Shown here in pieces: positions 39,482-49,599 of a stretch of 64,000 nucleotides of DNA. Under the pieces are notes generated by a model. It was not told the DNA's origin. It was given only the letters and a program-made list of their open reading frames with translations, and searched no databases. Position 1 is the stretch's first letter. Every line of letters begins with the position of its first letter. The position numbers and the translations under genes are program-made. This DNA is from DASYXT01 sp035934555 (GTDB lineage Bacteria > Verrucomicrobiota > Verrucomicrobiia > Limisphaerales > UBA8199), in contig DASYXT010000122.1 in the NCBI GenBank assembly GCA_035934555.1, forward strand, positions 1 through 64,000. The letters run 5' to 3'.

Positions 39482-39831
39482 ATCTTTTCGCTTTTGGGAT
39501 GGTGACGGGACCCTTGATTTTATAGAGGATTTTGCCTTTTTCGTGTTCACAACCGGTTTTAGTTTCTTTAACGTTTCTAACCCTCTGTATCACACGAAAG
39601 ACCGTCTGGCACCGAGAAATAACCCTTCCGGTTAGAACAGGAGTTAGAACAAAAACCTTGTCTGGCTTTGCTGGGGTGAGGTTGGGGTGGAATGGGGGTT
39701 AGAACGATGAACAAATGTCGGTTCCTCGGCAGGCAATCAGGCTCCGGCCACTGAACAAATTGTCTCGCCTTTTGGCCTGCGCGTCAGGGGTAATGGGCCA
39801 GAACCGATAGTGCCTTGGCTCCGGTAATCAG
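39482..39831. other. Non-coding segment after attR with GTTAGAAC repeats
   Basis: No gene recognised. GTTAGAAC occurs three times (39631-39638, 39643-39650, 39698-39705), the first two 12 bp apart. The segment looks AT-richer than the core genome on the far side. It may be left from earlier integrations at the same tRNA. Confidence 0.45.
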
Positions 39832-40092
39832 CTACGCCGCTTCGGTCGCCCATTTGGCGAGCTGGCTCTCAAGGAATTCGCAATGCCATTTGATGATGGG
39901 CTTTCTGGAACGCGAGAATTCCCTGACGTATTCAAGCAATCGGCTCCCTACTGCTTGGTCAGGGTGGCACCGGAGCAGATACGCCATCTGCAACCGCCGC
40001 ATAAAAGTGCGGTCATTTCTGTCCTTTGTGATTAACCCCGCCAACGCCTGATTGGCAACCTGAGCGTCTTCAAGGTGCCGGTTCCAATACAT
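39832..40092 (-). CDS. Small protein divergent from the helicase gene (uncertain)
   Basis: An 86-residue frame from ATG 40092 (a GTG at 40131 would extend it). The composition is protein-like and helical: WNRHLEDAQVANQALAGLIT, FMRRLQMAYLLRCHPDQAVG, IIKWHCEFLESQLAKWATEA. It is divergent from the helicase-nuclease gene with about 130 bp between them. No family recognised. It could be an accessory gene of that island. Confidence 0.5.
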   Translation of the reverse strand: MYWNRHLEDAQVANQALAGLITKDRNDRTFMRRLQMAYLLRCHPDQAVGSRLLEYVREFSRSRKPIIKWHCEFLESQLAKWATEAA

Positions 40093-40223
40093 GGCGACGC
40101 GTGCGACATCCGGGTCAGGGTGGTATCTCACAGAGGGGGAGAAAGAACAATTCTCGACTCGCTATTTCAAAATTGGTCCGGTTTGGTTTGCGCCGTGCCC
40201 GAAAATTCTGTCTAATTCCGGCG

Positions 40224-43200
40224 ATGCCGACGTTCGCCGAGTACTTAGAGAAGTGGCTCAAGCAGTCAACGGCACAAGGGTTGACGAACCCTCTGGTCAA
40301 AATGCCGGTGAAACGGTTCCGACTGCTACAGCCCAACGAGTTCGGCACACTCGCAAATGGAGGCACACTAATCATCGGCACAATGGCTGACCCAATCTCC
40401 CGCAATCTTCACAAGAATTACCAGACTCGTATCCGTGAGCGAGGGGAGCATTGTGCATTCATTTGCTCCGGGTCGGTCGAGATGATTGTCGCCGGAGCAG
40501 TGGATGGAAAACAGCGCAAGCAGCTTTTCCCAGTCTGCTTGAAGCGAGCTTCATTTCAAACCAGCGGCGACAAAATTAAGGCTGCGGTCGCTGATGATGA
40601 ACCTTGGCAGTTTAATCCAGTATTGCAGGCACATCTTCGAGCATTGGCGATAAAATCCATTCCGGCCTCCGTTGCCGACAACCCGGTCGAAGCAACGAAA
40701 TGGGTGAAGGCTCAATTGGGAAATCGCGCATCACAGGTGACGAGTGACAGCTACGTTGGCCTCTTTAGCAGCCAGCAAATGGTTGTTCAAAACCGGCTGA
40801 CTGACCCTCCGCTAAGACAGGCATTGGCGAAGAACCCAGTGGTCCAAGCGAAAATTGCCGGGGGAAAAATTGAAGCCGTTGACAACGGGGAAATCACTGA
40901 TGACGGTTTGGAAGAACTCGGGCTTACGTTGCCATGTGATGACAGCCAGTTGCGGGTAATTCAACTCTCGCACAACGGGCACTGTATGCAGGTTGAAGGA
41001 CCTCCCGGCACCGGCAAATCGCAGACAATCGCCAACATCATCAGCAACGCCCTCTACCACGGGCGCAATGTGCTTTTGGTTTGCGATAAGAAGGCTGCAA
41101 TTGTTCAGGTCGAGGAACGGCTTTCAAACGCCGGGTTGAAACCAGCGATGTTAAATCTTCACGACGAGGATTTGGACAAGCGGGAATTTCTCCGGCAAGC
41201 GACAGACAAGTTCCCCGCTTGGCACAACGCACGCATTTATCCGTTTACCCAGTTGAAGGAGTCACGCCAGACCCTCAACGAGCGTGTGCGGTTTGCTCGT
41301 GGTATCGCCCACCCGTCCTTGCAGGTTACGAAGCGTGAAGCGTTGGCGGGGCTGATTCAGTTGAGGAAGGAGCTGAAGAATGTTCCGAACCTTTCGATTG
41401 CTAACTGGCAGGCCCTCTCCAAAGAGCGCCTTACGAAACTGCTTGGATGCTTAGGCGAATGGCCGGAACTCGTTGCGGTGCTAACGGACAACAAAAACAT
41501 CTGGAACAACGTTCGCGTAGAGGCGTTTGACGACAATCCAAACGCTGCGAACGAGCTACAAGAAACAATCCAGCGAATACTTGGGCAACTTGAGTTGCTG
41601 CAAGGTGTGAGGGAATGGGCGGCGGCGGTCGGAATGGAACTTCTCCTGAATTCAGACGCAAACGTGAAGGACATGCTCGCCCTCGTGACAACAGTGCTGG
41701 AGAAACCAGTCTGTCACACCCGGTTGATTGGAAACAGCAACCTTAGTCAGTCGGAGCTTGCGCATTTGAAATCGCAATGGGAGAGACGGGAGAAAATTGT
41801 TGCGGCACGTCATCCAGTTGTTTTGTCAAAGAAGTACTCTGAGGAATCTGAGAAGGCGGCACTTGCAGTCGCGGAGCGTGCCGCAAAAGATTTGCTGCGC
41901 GCCGAAGGTGCCAAAACTTGGGACGACCTTTCGCGCCGTGAAGCGTATCACAAAGACAGACGCACCGAAATTGATTCGAGTCAGAAGGCATACCGCCGCC
42001 TGTGTGAGCAAATCGGGCTGGTATATTCACCTTTGCTCACGGTCAGACGGGCGCAACTACAGACAGTTATTTCCTTGGCTTCTCTTGCGACGGCGATTCC
42101 CCGCGCCTGGTGGAAATCGGACACCGCACCAGTTCTGACCGTCGCCGGGTGGAAGGCACATTTTCAAGCCTGTGCGACGCACGCCAAGAATTCTCCGTTG
42201 CCGCTGCATTTCATCGCATTGGAACGCGTAGCAACGACTCATTGGGAACACGTCGAGGCAAAAGCCGAACATGGATTCAATCTCGTCAGTTACTGTGTGC
42301 ATTTCGTAAACGACCGCAAGTGCAAGTATGCGCTGCGCCAAGTGTTCCCAGCAATTCCGCCGCGGGGTTTCAAACAGTGGCAGGAGGTCACCCTCCACGC
42401 AGTCACTGCATTACGCACCGTTGTCTCGTTGAGAGCAGCGGCAGAAACACACGTTGTCTTGAAGCAGATGACTTCGGCCTATCTCGCCGTGGCCCACGAG
42501 GGCGCTGACCACGCCGACAACTTTCTTTCAAAAGAAGAGGTGCAAGCGTTGGAAAAAATGGCTGCGCTTGTGGAGCAAATGCGGGACAGGAATGATTTAT
42601 TTCAGGTCACCAGCGTTCATTGGCAGACATTTTGGGAATCCACCAACGCCAGTTTGCTGGCAAGCGTGAAGGCTGGGCTTTCTGGCTTCGATTTACTGGC
42701 TTTGCCCGACGAACAGCAATCCGACGATCTCGAAGACGCGCTTGCATTTTACGAGGCAGCTCATCAGAGCATCCGTAAGTTCCTTCAAGATTACGAGCAA
42801 CAGGAGGGCGACCGCACGAACTCCGTGATGGCAGGATTCGCTGCCCAACGTGAATTTGCCGATTGCCTGCAGAAACTTGTGCCGCTCACGAAATATATGG
42901 AACTACAGCCCATGCGCGAAAGCCCGCCGGATTGGACATGGCTGCACGAGGTCATCGCATGGCGGGATTTGTTTGAACGGCTGCGCGGTCAGCAAAAACT
43001 GGACATTGACAGCGGGCTCTGGACGAAGCTGCGCGACCGCTTGCAGAATCATCAAGCTGTGATGGCGCAAGCCTATGAAGAACTCGACGCGCTCTTTGAA
43101 CATCCCCGTGCCGGAATCCAAGACCACACATCGCTTGTAGCGCGAGTTGGTGAAATGCTGAGCGAATTGCAGCGTCGGCCATTGTGGTTGGAAAAGAGAC

Positions 43201-44885
43201 GCTGGCGGGGAAAAATTTCGGCGTTTCCAGAAATCAAATCGCTCTGGTCGAAGATTCTCGATGGTTCGGTTAAACCCTCTCAAGGCCAAAAGCTCTTCTG
43301 TTTTAATTTGCTCCGCCTCTGCGACCCGGTTGCGAAACCTCATGGGTTGGAATTCAAGCAAACGCTCAAGGAGTTTAGGGAACAGGACGAAAATTTGGCA
43401 TCGTGGGTTATTGACCATTTGAAGGCTAACCTGCGGGAGAAGATGGACGAGGCTGCGCAGGAGGCGGCACAGAGCGAATCTGAACTCCGCCATCTGGCTG
43501 GTTTGCAAAGAATTCGTGGCACCGTTCGCGAGTTGGTAAACGCCCATGTGGATTACCTCATCGCCGCAAAACCGTGCTGGCTCATGAGTCCAACGTCTCT
43601 GGCCAACCTGATTGACTCGCAGATGTTTGAAGAGCACGGTGTTCCCTTCGATTTAGTTGTTTTCGACGAGGCCTCGCAGATTCGCGTGCTGGACGGCTTA
43701 CTTTCCATGTCGTTTGGCAAACAGGTCATCATCGTCGGCGATAAAAACCAGCTCCCGCCAACGGATTTCTTTGCTGGCTTCGCAGCACCAGAAGCAGAGG
43801 CGGAAGATTTTGGCATCAGCGAGAGTTTGTTGGAGGAATTCGGTGGAGTATTCGAAGAGGATAAAACGCAGGTCATGTTGATGTCCCACTACCGCAGCGA
43901 AACGCCTGACCTTATCGCCTTTTCAAATAATTGGTTCTACGGAGGAAAACTCGAAATGTATCCGCCCGCACATATCAGCGGAATTGGTCGGCGGCTGCAT
44001 TATCTTCCGAAAGCTGTCTATTCGGAATCCGGAGAAAGGAATAATCCGGCGGAAGCTCAAGAAGTCGTCAAGCTGATTGAGCTGCACGTCCGCGAGCACC
44101 CCAACAAATCCCTTGGCGTCGTCACCATGAACATCCCGCAGATGGAACTGATAGACGAGCAACTCATTTTCGCGCCGGACGCTGTTCGTGCTTACTGCGC
44201 TGACGAGTCGAAGTTCTTTCTTCGCAATCTCGAAACCGTGCAAGGGGACGAAATGGACCGAATTCTTCTGAGCCTTACCTACGGGAAGAATGCCAACGGC
44301 CAATTCAATGCCTCCGTGCTCGGGCCTCTGAACAAGAGCGGCGGCGAACGCCGACTCAATGTTGCTATCACCCGGTCCCGTAGTGGCCTGATTGTCGTTT
44401 CATCACTGAAGGTTGCAGACTTGGAAGCAACAGGCGCACAAAGCCGGGGCTTCCAGTGCCTCAAAGCCTTTCTCGCCAACTTGGAAAACACAGATGTTGC
44501 AAGCACCTTCGGAATCAGCAGCAAGCGCTTTGAGCGTAGGAACGACGGCGTGTCAAATATCGTCTATTGTGAGTCGCCGTTTGAGGAACAAGTTGTCGAG
44601 TTTCTGGAGAACGAGGGTTACGATATTGAATGCCAATACGGTGCTGGTAATTTCCGGCTCGACATCATCATTAAAGAGCGCGGTAAGAACATTCTCGCCA
44701 TCGAGTGTGACGGCGCGGCATATCATAGTTCACTCGTCGCGAGGACGCGCGACCGCGCAAGGCAACGAGTGCTGGAAAAGTTAGGGTGGCGTGTGCATCG
44801 AGTCTGGAGCACGAACTGGTGGCGTTTTGAGCAGCAGGAAAAAGAGGGCATTGTTGAAGCAATCAATGCCGCAAGGGCCGGTTAA
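40224..44885 (+). CDS. SF1 helicase fused to Vsr/PD-(D/E)xK-like nuclease (Hhe-like)
   Basis: A protein of 1553 residues from ATG 40224. The segment LFSSQQMVVQNRL...LAKNPVV and LPCDDSQLRVIQLSHNG resembles DUF4011-containing helicases. Helicase motifs follow: Walker A GPPGTGKS (259-266), Walker B VVFDEASQI (Asp-Glu 1148-1149), VGDKNQLPPTDFF, MSHYRSE, ETVQGDEMDRI, and RLNVAITRSRSGL. A long insertion of about 850 residues with helical content lies between motifs I and II. The C-terminus (about 1450-1553) is an MTES_1575/Vsr-like nuclease: FEEQVVEFLENEGYDI, FRLDIII (Asp1480), AIECDGAAYH (1492-1501), DRARQRVLEKLGWRVHRVWS. Known Hhe-type proteins with this layout protect bacteria from phage. Convergent with the core genes to the right. 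Confidence 0.85.
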   Translation: MPTFAEYLEKWLKQSTAQGLTNPLVKMPVKRFRLLQPNEFGTLANGGTLIIGTMADPISRNLHKNYQTRIRERGEHCAFICSGSVEMIVAGAVDGKQRKQLFPVCLKRASFQTSGDKIKAAVADDEPWQFNPVLQAHLRALAIKSIPASVADNPVEATKWVKAQLGNRASQVTSDSYVGLFSSQQMVVQNRLTDPPLRQALAKNPVVQAKIAGGKIEAVDNGEITDDGLEELGLTLPCDDSQLRVIQLSHNGHCMQVEGPPGTGKSQTIANIISNALYHGRNVLLVCDKKAAIVQVEERLSNAGLKPAMLNLHDEDLDKREFLRQATDKFPAWHNARIYPFTQLKESRQTLNERVRFARGIAHPSLQVTKREALAGLIQLRKELKNVPNLSIANWQALSKERLTKLLGCLGEWPELVAVLTDNKNIWNNVRVEAFDDNPNAANELQETIQRILGQLELLQGVREWAAAVGMELLLNSDANVKDMLALVTTVLEKPVCHTRLIGNSNLSQSELAHLKSQWERREKIVAARHPVVLSKKYSEESEKAALAVAERAAKDLLRAEGAKTWDDLSRREAYHKDRRTEIDSSQKAYRRLCEQIGLVYSPLLTVRRAQLQTVISLASLATAIPRAWWKSDTAPVLTVAGWKAHFQACATHAKNSPLPLHFIALERVATTHWEHVEAKAEHGFNLVSYCVHFVNDRKCKYALRQVFPAIPPRGFKQWQEVTLHAVTALRTVVSLRAAAETHVVLKQMTSAYLAVAHEGADHADNFLSKEEVQALEKMAALVEQMRDRNDLFQVTSVHWQTFWESTNASLLASVKAGLSGFDLLALPDEQQSDDLEDALAFYEAAHQSIRKFLQDYEQQEGDRTNSVMAGFAAQREFADCLQKLVPLTKYMELQPMRESPPDWTWLHEVIAWRDLFERLRGQQKLDIDSGLWTKLRDRLQNHQAVMAQAYEELDALFEHPRAGIQDHTSLVARVGEMLSELQRRPLWLEKRRWRGKISAFPEIKSLWSKILDGSVKPSQGQKLFCFNLLRLCDPVAKPHGLEFKQTLKEFREQDENLASWVIDHLKANLREKMDEAAQEAAQSESELRHLAGLQRIRGTVRELVNAHVDYLIAAKPCWLMSPTSLANLIDSQMFEEHGVPFDLVVFDEASQIRVLDGLLSMSFGKQVIIVGDKNQLPPTDFFAGFAAPEAEAEDFGISESLLEEFGGVFEEDKTQVMLMSHYRSETPDLIAFSNNWFYGGKLEMYPPAHISGIGRRLHYLPKAVYSESGERNNPAEAQEVVKLIELHVREHPNKSLGVVTMNIPQMELIDEQLIFAPDAVRAYCADESKFFLRNLETVQGDEMDRILLSLTYGKNANGQFNASVLGPLNKSGGERRLNVAITRSRSGLIVVSSLKVADLEATGAQSRGFQCLKAFLANLENTDVASTFGISSKRFERRNDGVSNIVYCESPFEEQVVEFLENEGYDIECQYGAGNFRLDIIIKERGKNILAIECDGAAYHSSLVARTRDRARQRVLEKLGWRVHRVWSTNWWRFEQQEKEGIVEAINAARAG

Positions 44886-44917
44886 TTGACTGCGTGAGTT
44901 AGCCGGGCCTCGGGTTG

Positions 44918-47900
44918 TCAGCTCCTGGAGAGCAGTGCCAGGACACGCAGCGCCTCGGTGGCGCCCCAGGCCTGCGCGTCGCAACCGCGCGGGGTGTGCG
45001 GCGCGTCGCCATCCAGCAATTCGGGGATTTGTCCGAGACACCCTTCGTCCATCAGCCGCGCCATTGTGGCGAGATACGCCCGGGCGGCGGCAACGGGTTG
45101 GGGAGCGAAATCCCAAACGCGCGCCAGCGCCTCGCAAAAAATCGGCAAGGTCCAGGTCCAGCCGGTGCCGTTGTGGTAGGCTGGTTTGCGCCGGGTATCT
45201 TCGTCACCTTCGTACCGTCCCCAGTATGGTTCCAGCGGGTTATTCAGCAGCCGGCCATCCGGGCCGCGAATCGGCAAAGGCACATTGACCGGCAGGGGTG
45301 CCAACGAGCGCAATGCGCCCGGAATGACGAGGTACCGCTGGGCCGCTTCGACACAGCGCCGGGCCCGTTCGCCCCTGACCACGCCCAGGCTCACCGGCAG
45401 GAGACAGTTGCTCCGCAAAGCATCGTCCAACCGCGCCTTGCTGGCCGGTTGTCCGGGCCCGGCCAGCAGCACGTCACCAAACCAGCCTTGCGACTCAGAC
45501 CAGAACAGCTTTTCGAGCGAGGCCTGGGCCTGATTGGCGAGCGCCTGCCACCGGGGGGAGTTAGCGGCCGCGCCGCCGGCCAGGAAACGTAAGAGCCGGA
45601 CCCAGAGTGCTTGAAGTTCGATGGGGTAGCCTTCGCGCGGAGTGCAGGCCGGGTAATTCGTGTCCATCCAGGTAAAATGGCTCGGACTCCAGACCAGGCC
45701 GGACTCCGGGTCAAGGCGGATGCCGTTGGGTGTGCCGCTGGCATAATGGCGCGCAATGCTCTCGAGGGCGGCTGAAGCTGCGGTGGGCAGTTGCCGCAGG
45801 GCCGACAGTTCCTCACAGACCAACCCGAACCAAAGCGGCGCGTCGGAGGTGTCGCGATTGGAGGCATCCTCGCCAAAGATGGTATTGGGCAGAGTCCCGT
45901 CTTTCTCAAACCGCGCAAAGGTGTTCGCCAATTCACTGACTTCATCCGCCCAACCGGCAGCCAAGAGCCCGCGCGCGCAAATAAAGGTATCGCGCCCCCA
46001 ATCGAGAAACCAGGGATAGCCGGCGATAACGGTTTTGCCTGTGCCGCGGCGAACCACAAACGCGCGAACTGCCTCGAGCAATTCCTCGCGGAACAGTTCC
46101 CAGTCGGGAGTGGCCGCGGGTGGAGCCGCATCATGCGCCGGGGCGACCGAAGCCGGCGTCAGCCTCGAATCTGTCGTAACGCCCGAGACCAGCTCGGCGG
46201 TAGCGGCTTCCGCTTCGGCGGTGACGACCAGTTTGGCCGCCGCACCTTTAGGCAATGGAATCTCAAACCAACCGGGACTGAACCCGTCACCGCTGCCGAC
46301 CTGCCCGCGGCTTTGCTCCACCGGGTGAGGAATATTCTCGCTCCACTCCGGTTGAAGATGGTAGGCGCCCGTGTCAGCAAAGACACGCAGTTGACGGTCG
46401 GCTGCCGGGGTGAAGCCGAATCCGATCGCGTTGGTCAGCGCCCGGGTATTGGTCGCGAAGTGGTGTTCGGCGCCGCTGTTGCGATGAGTTTCCCAATGGA
46501 AGTTGCGGTCCTCAATATCGATGCGGACGGTCAAGCGCACATCGGCGGCAGGGGGGAGTTGTTTGCCGGTGGCTAAAGCGGCGCTGGGCCGGCTGAATCG
46601 AAACACAGTTGTGTTTCGGTTCAGCGGCATCTCGGCCGTCATTTGAATTTCCACCGTCCGCCCATCGCCGGCATTGGCGACAAAGTCCCAGACAGCGGGC
46701 GGGCCGGCGCGGAAGCTCACCAGGCTGCGAAAGTCCAACGGCGAAATGAATCCATCCGCGCTCACCCAAACCCGGATGCGCTTGGCGAGAATGTGCCGAT
46801 CTACCGGCAAGGTCGGATGAAGATTGGCGCCCAGCACGCAATCGTATTTGGACAGCACCCGCCCAAGGTCCACACACATCCGTGCCATGCCGCCCCGGCC
46901 GTTGGTCAACAGCACGCGGGCATCAGTGGGAGGCAAGCCGTCTCGGGGCACCGGCCCGGCGGGCAGAAAGCGCAGGGAGGCTTCGAGATGAGTCTCCTTT
47001 TCCGCATACCGCTCGAGCCACAGCACAGCGTCTGCCGCGGGCTGAGCGGGAAAGCAGGCGATGTGCCCCGCGCCGACCGGTATGGATTCGAGGTTTTGCT
47101 GGAGAGTGGTCGGCGCCCCTTGCAGCCTGAGCGACGCGCGGAAGGCAACGGTGTCCTGTAAGAGCAACCAATGGCCAGGTGGCACCGGTGTGATGCGTCG
47201 CACATCCAGCATCGTCCACATCACCACAGGCGCATAATTTGCGGAGTGAACGGGCGCCGGCGAACCAAGGGCTGTGTAGGCCGGCGCGCCCTCGCCGTGA
47301 TTGGAGATATCGGCCAGGAACTGAACCGCGGATTGATCGACGCGGGCCGCCAACTGCCGCCAATCGAGCCGGCCAATGTCTTCGAGTGGCAATACCTGAC
47401 CGAGGGCCGTCAGGGCGAAAGCCGCTTGAGCGCGAGCCCGGCGATAGTCCGGGCCCGGCAAGCCTTGCGGCTGAGCTGTTGGGCTCAAGCAATACGCCCC
47501 GGCCGCCGGCAGAGTGAAGGTAATACTCGAGCCGGTGTCCTTGAAACTGGGCAGGGCCTGGCCAAGCAGCTCGTGCCAGGGAGCCGCTTGCGAGGTGGAA
47601 GAATTGCGTTGTCCGAACGCCCGCAAAGCCTCGTTCGCCCGCGAACTCTCAAGGTCCGGCGGAGATTTGGACGCGGCGCTGTCTGCCGGTGGCCACGGGA
47701 TGCTGAGGCTTTGCGCGGAACGCTCATCGGTGTTGACGAGCACCAATACGTGATCGTTTGCTTCAGCCGATTGGCGCAATAAAGCCAGCACTGGCGAATC
47801 GGACGGACCGAGGCGCCAAATCCTGGCGCCGTCGGCGAAACAGGGATGGTCGTTCAGCAATCGATTCAGATTGGCCAATTCGGGCAAAAGGTTCTCCGGA

Positions 47901-49300
47901 TTTCCCCAGGCCAGGCCTGTGAGGTCGTGCACGCGGATTTTCTCGGCGGCGAGCCATTCGACGCCGCAGGTGAAGCCAAACCCGCCGCTGACACTGGCCA
48001 AGGCACAGAGCCGATTGCGCAGCAGCGACCAGGCGCGGCCGCGCGCAGCCAGGCGTTCGTTGTCGTGGGTCTCGCTGTAATGCACTAACAATCCCACGCG
48101 CGGGCTTTGTTCGAGGCTGTGCGCCAGGTAGCCTGCCACCTCGCGGCCGGAATAATTCTGGAACAATTCGGAATAGGCCCATTGCATGCCGCCCTCGGTG
48201 AGCAAGGCGGCGGTAGCGGTCCAGGCGCCGCCGAGCCCCTCCAGCAGGAAAACCGCTTCCGGGTATTCCTGCTGCACGCGGGCGATGATGTACTGCCAGG
48301 CGGGCACCGGTACTTTGTAACCGGCGTCGCAGCGAAAGCCGTCCGCGCCGCGCCGGCACCAAATGAGAAACACTTCGGCCAACCTGTCCCAGAGCGCGAG
48401 GTTTTGGTGCCGCAGTTCGACGAGGTCCTCCCAGGTCACGCCCCACGCCCCAGGGCTGGCGAACGCGCCATCAGCGTTGCGCACAAACCATTCGGGATGA
48501 CTCTCCTGCAGAACCGAGCCCCAACCGGTGTGATTGATCACAATATCCAGCAATAGCCGGCCGCCGCGCAAGTGCACCGCATAAGCCAGCTCACGGAACT
48601 GGTCCACGCCGGTCGTCTTTCGATCAAAGACCACCAGAGCGGGGTCGATGGCGGTGAGATCCAATGCGGCATACGGACTGCCCATGCGCCCAAACCGCGC
48701 ATAGGTCGTCGGAGTGGGATGGACCGGCAACAGGTGTAGAATCCGACAGCCCAGCGTATCGAAGATGTGCGGCAATTGCGCGAGCACATCGCGCAGCTTC
48801 CCCGAAGGCGGCAGCGCCGCTGCACCGGCGAGGTCCAAAGCCGTCAAGGCGCTGCCCCGCTCACGCGAGCCCCATTGGCGCGCGCCTCTGGAGGCCCCAA
48901 ACAACCGCGCAAAGGCGCAATAGATCACGTTCGCGGTGCGGTAGCGGTCCGGATGCACGGAGATGCCGACGTTGGGTCCCTCTGGCCAATGCTGCCAGCC
49001 CTGTGGGTCCACCAGGTAAGCCTTTGCCTGGAAAAAGCCGACCTCGGTTAAGGGCAACTCCAGTGACCATCCAGTTCCCTGGCGACGCATAGGAACATCA
49101 CGCCAGGAAGCGCCGGCCAGCGGCAAGCCTTGGGCGTGCGCTTGAACAATCTCCTGCCGCAACTGGGCGGCGCGTCCCAAATTGGTGCGCAGCAACGCGC
49201 GCCAACCGGGCGCCGGTGGACTGCCCGGAGGCTCCTGCAGTGTGAAACAGATGGCATCACCGACGAACCGTTGACGGTGTTCGCCGGGGGCGGGCCTCAT
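44918..49300 (-). CDS. GH13 amylase domain fused to GH133 amylo-alpha-1,6-glucosidase (glycogen debranching)
   Basis: A protein of 1460 residues from ATG 49300; a GTG at 49408 would add 36 weakly coding residues. The N-terminal half is a GH13 barrel: LLLDIVINHTGWGS, GADGFRCDAGYK with the nucleophile Asp, EAVFLLEGLGG with the acid Glu, and HYSETHDNERLA. The C-terminal part is a glucoamylase-like GH133 domain: GYPWFLDWGRDTFICARGLL, EDASNRDTSDAPLWFGLVCE, WMDTNYPACTPREGYPIELQ and the ending SLAPLPVNVPLPIR. A middle region connects them. It probably trims alpha-1,6 branches of glycogen by combined transferase and glucosidase activity. Convergent with the helicase gene. Confidence 0.9.
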   Translation of the reverse strand: MRPAPGEHRQRFVGDAICFTLQEPPGSPPAPGWRALLRTNLGRAAQLRQEIVQAHAQGLPLAGASWRDVPMRRQGTGWSLELPLTEVGFFQAKAYLVDPQGWQHWPEGPNVGISVHPDRYRTANVIYCAFARLFGASRGARQWGSRERGSALTALDLAGAAALPPSGKLRDVLAQLPHIFDTLGCRILHLLPVHPTPTTYARFGRMGSPYAALDLTAIDPALVVFDRKTTGVDQFRELAYAVHLRGGRLLLDIVINHTGWGSVLQESHPEWFVRNADGAFASPGAWGVTWEDLVELRHQNLALWDRLAEVFLIWCRRGADGFRCDAGYKVPVPAWQYIIARVQQEYPEAVFLLEGLGGAWTATAALLTEGGMQWAYSELFQNYSGREVAGYLAHSLEQSPRVGLLVHYSETHDNERLAARGRAWSLLRNRLCALASVSGGFGFTCGVEWLAAEKIRVHDLTGLAWGNPENLLPELANLNRLLNDHPCFADGARIWRLGPSDSPVLALLRQSAEANDHVLVLVNTDERSAQSLSIPWPPADSAASKSPPDLESSRANEALRAFGQRNSSTSQAAPWHELLGQALPSFKDTGSSITFTLPAAGAYCLSPTAQPQGLPGPDYRRARAQAAFALTALGQVLPLEDIGRLDWRQLAARVDQSAVQFLADISNHGEGAPAYTALGSPAPVHSANYAPVVMWTMLDVRRITPVPPGHWLLLQDTVAFRASLRLQGAPTTLQQNLESIPVGAGHIACFPAQPAADAVLWLERYAEKETHLEASLRFLPAGPVPRDGLPPTDARVLLTNGRGGMARMCVDLGRVLSKYDCVLGANLHPTLPVDRHILAKRIRVWVSADGFISPLDFRSLVSFRAGPPAVWDFVANAGDGRTVEIQMTAEMPLNRNTTVFRFSRPSAALATGKQLPPAADVRLTVRIDIEDRNFHWETHRNSGAEHHFATNTRALTNAIGFGFTPAADRQLRVFADTGAYHLQPEWSENIPHPVEQSRGQVGSGDGFSPGWFEIPLPKGAAAKLVVTAEAEAATAELVSGVTTDSRLTPASVAPAHDAAPPAATPDWELFREELLEAVRAFVVRRGTGKTVIAGYPWFLDWGRDTFICARGLLAAGWADEVSELANTFARFEKDGTLPNTIFGEDASNRDTSDAPLWFGLVCEELSALRQLPTAASAALESIARHYASGTPNGIRLDPESGLVWSPSHFTWMDTNYPACTPREGYPIELQALWVRLLRFLAGGAAANSPRWQALANQAQASLEKLFWSESQGWFGDVLLAGPGQPASKARLDDALRSNCLLPVSLGVVRGERARRCVEAAQRYLVIPGALRSLAPLPVNVPLPIRGPDGRLLNNPLEPYWGRYEGDEDTRRKPAYHNGTGWTWTLPIFCEALARVWDFAPQPVAAARAYLATMARLMDEGCLGQIPELLDGDAPHTPRGCDAQAWGATEALRVLALLSRS

Positions 49301-49599
49301 ATTGGGCGCCAGGAATGGCACGTTCCGGCTAAAATGGCGACTTTGCTGCCGAAAGCAACCGCCGCCGTGCGAATTTTGGGCAGAACTGTCCGGTCCGTAG
49401 CCAGGCACGGGATGTGTCTGGAGGACGAATCATGTCACCGGCGCCAATTTCCTGATTGGCGCGCTGCTTTGTCACGCTTCCCGCTCTCGCAAGAGCATAA
49501 CTGGCCGGGATTTTGCTATTACAACAATGCCCGTGCGACCGATGTGAATCCGGTTGCGAACTGTACCGGGCAATTTTCGTAGAGAAGTGTAGAACTGGC

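Noticed and set aside
39449..44917. Third attachment-site copy beyond the helicase gene
   Set aside because: No further match to the 33-bp core was seen up to 44917, so a second tandem element with its own att site cannot be claimed.
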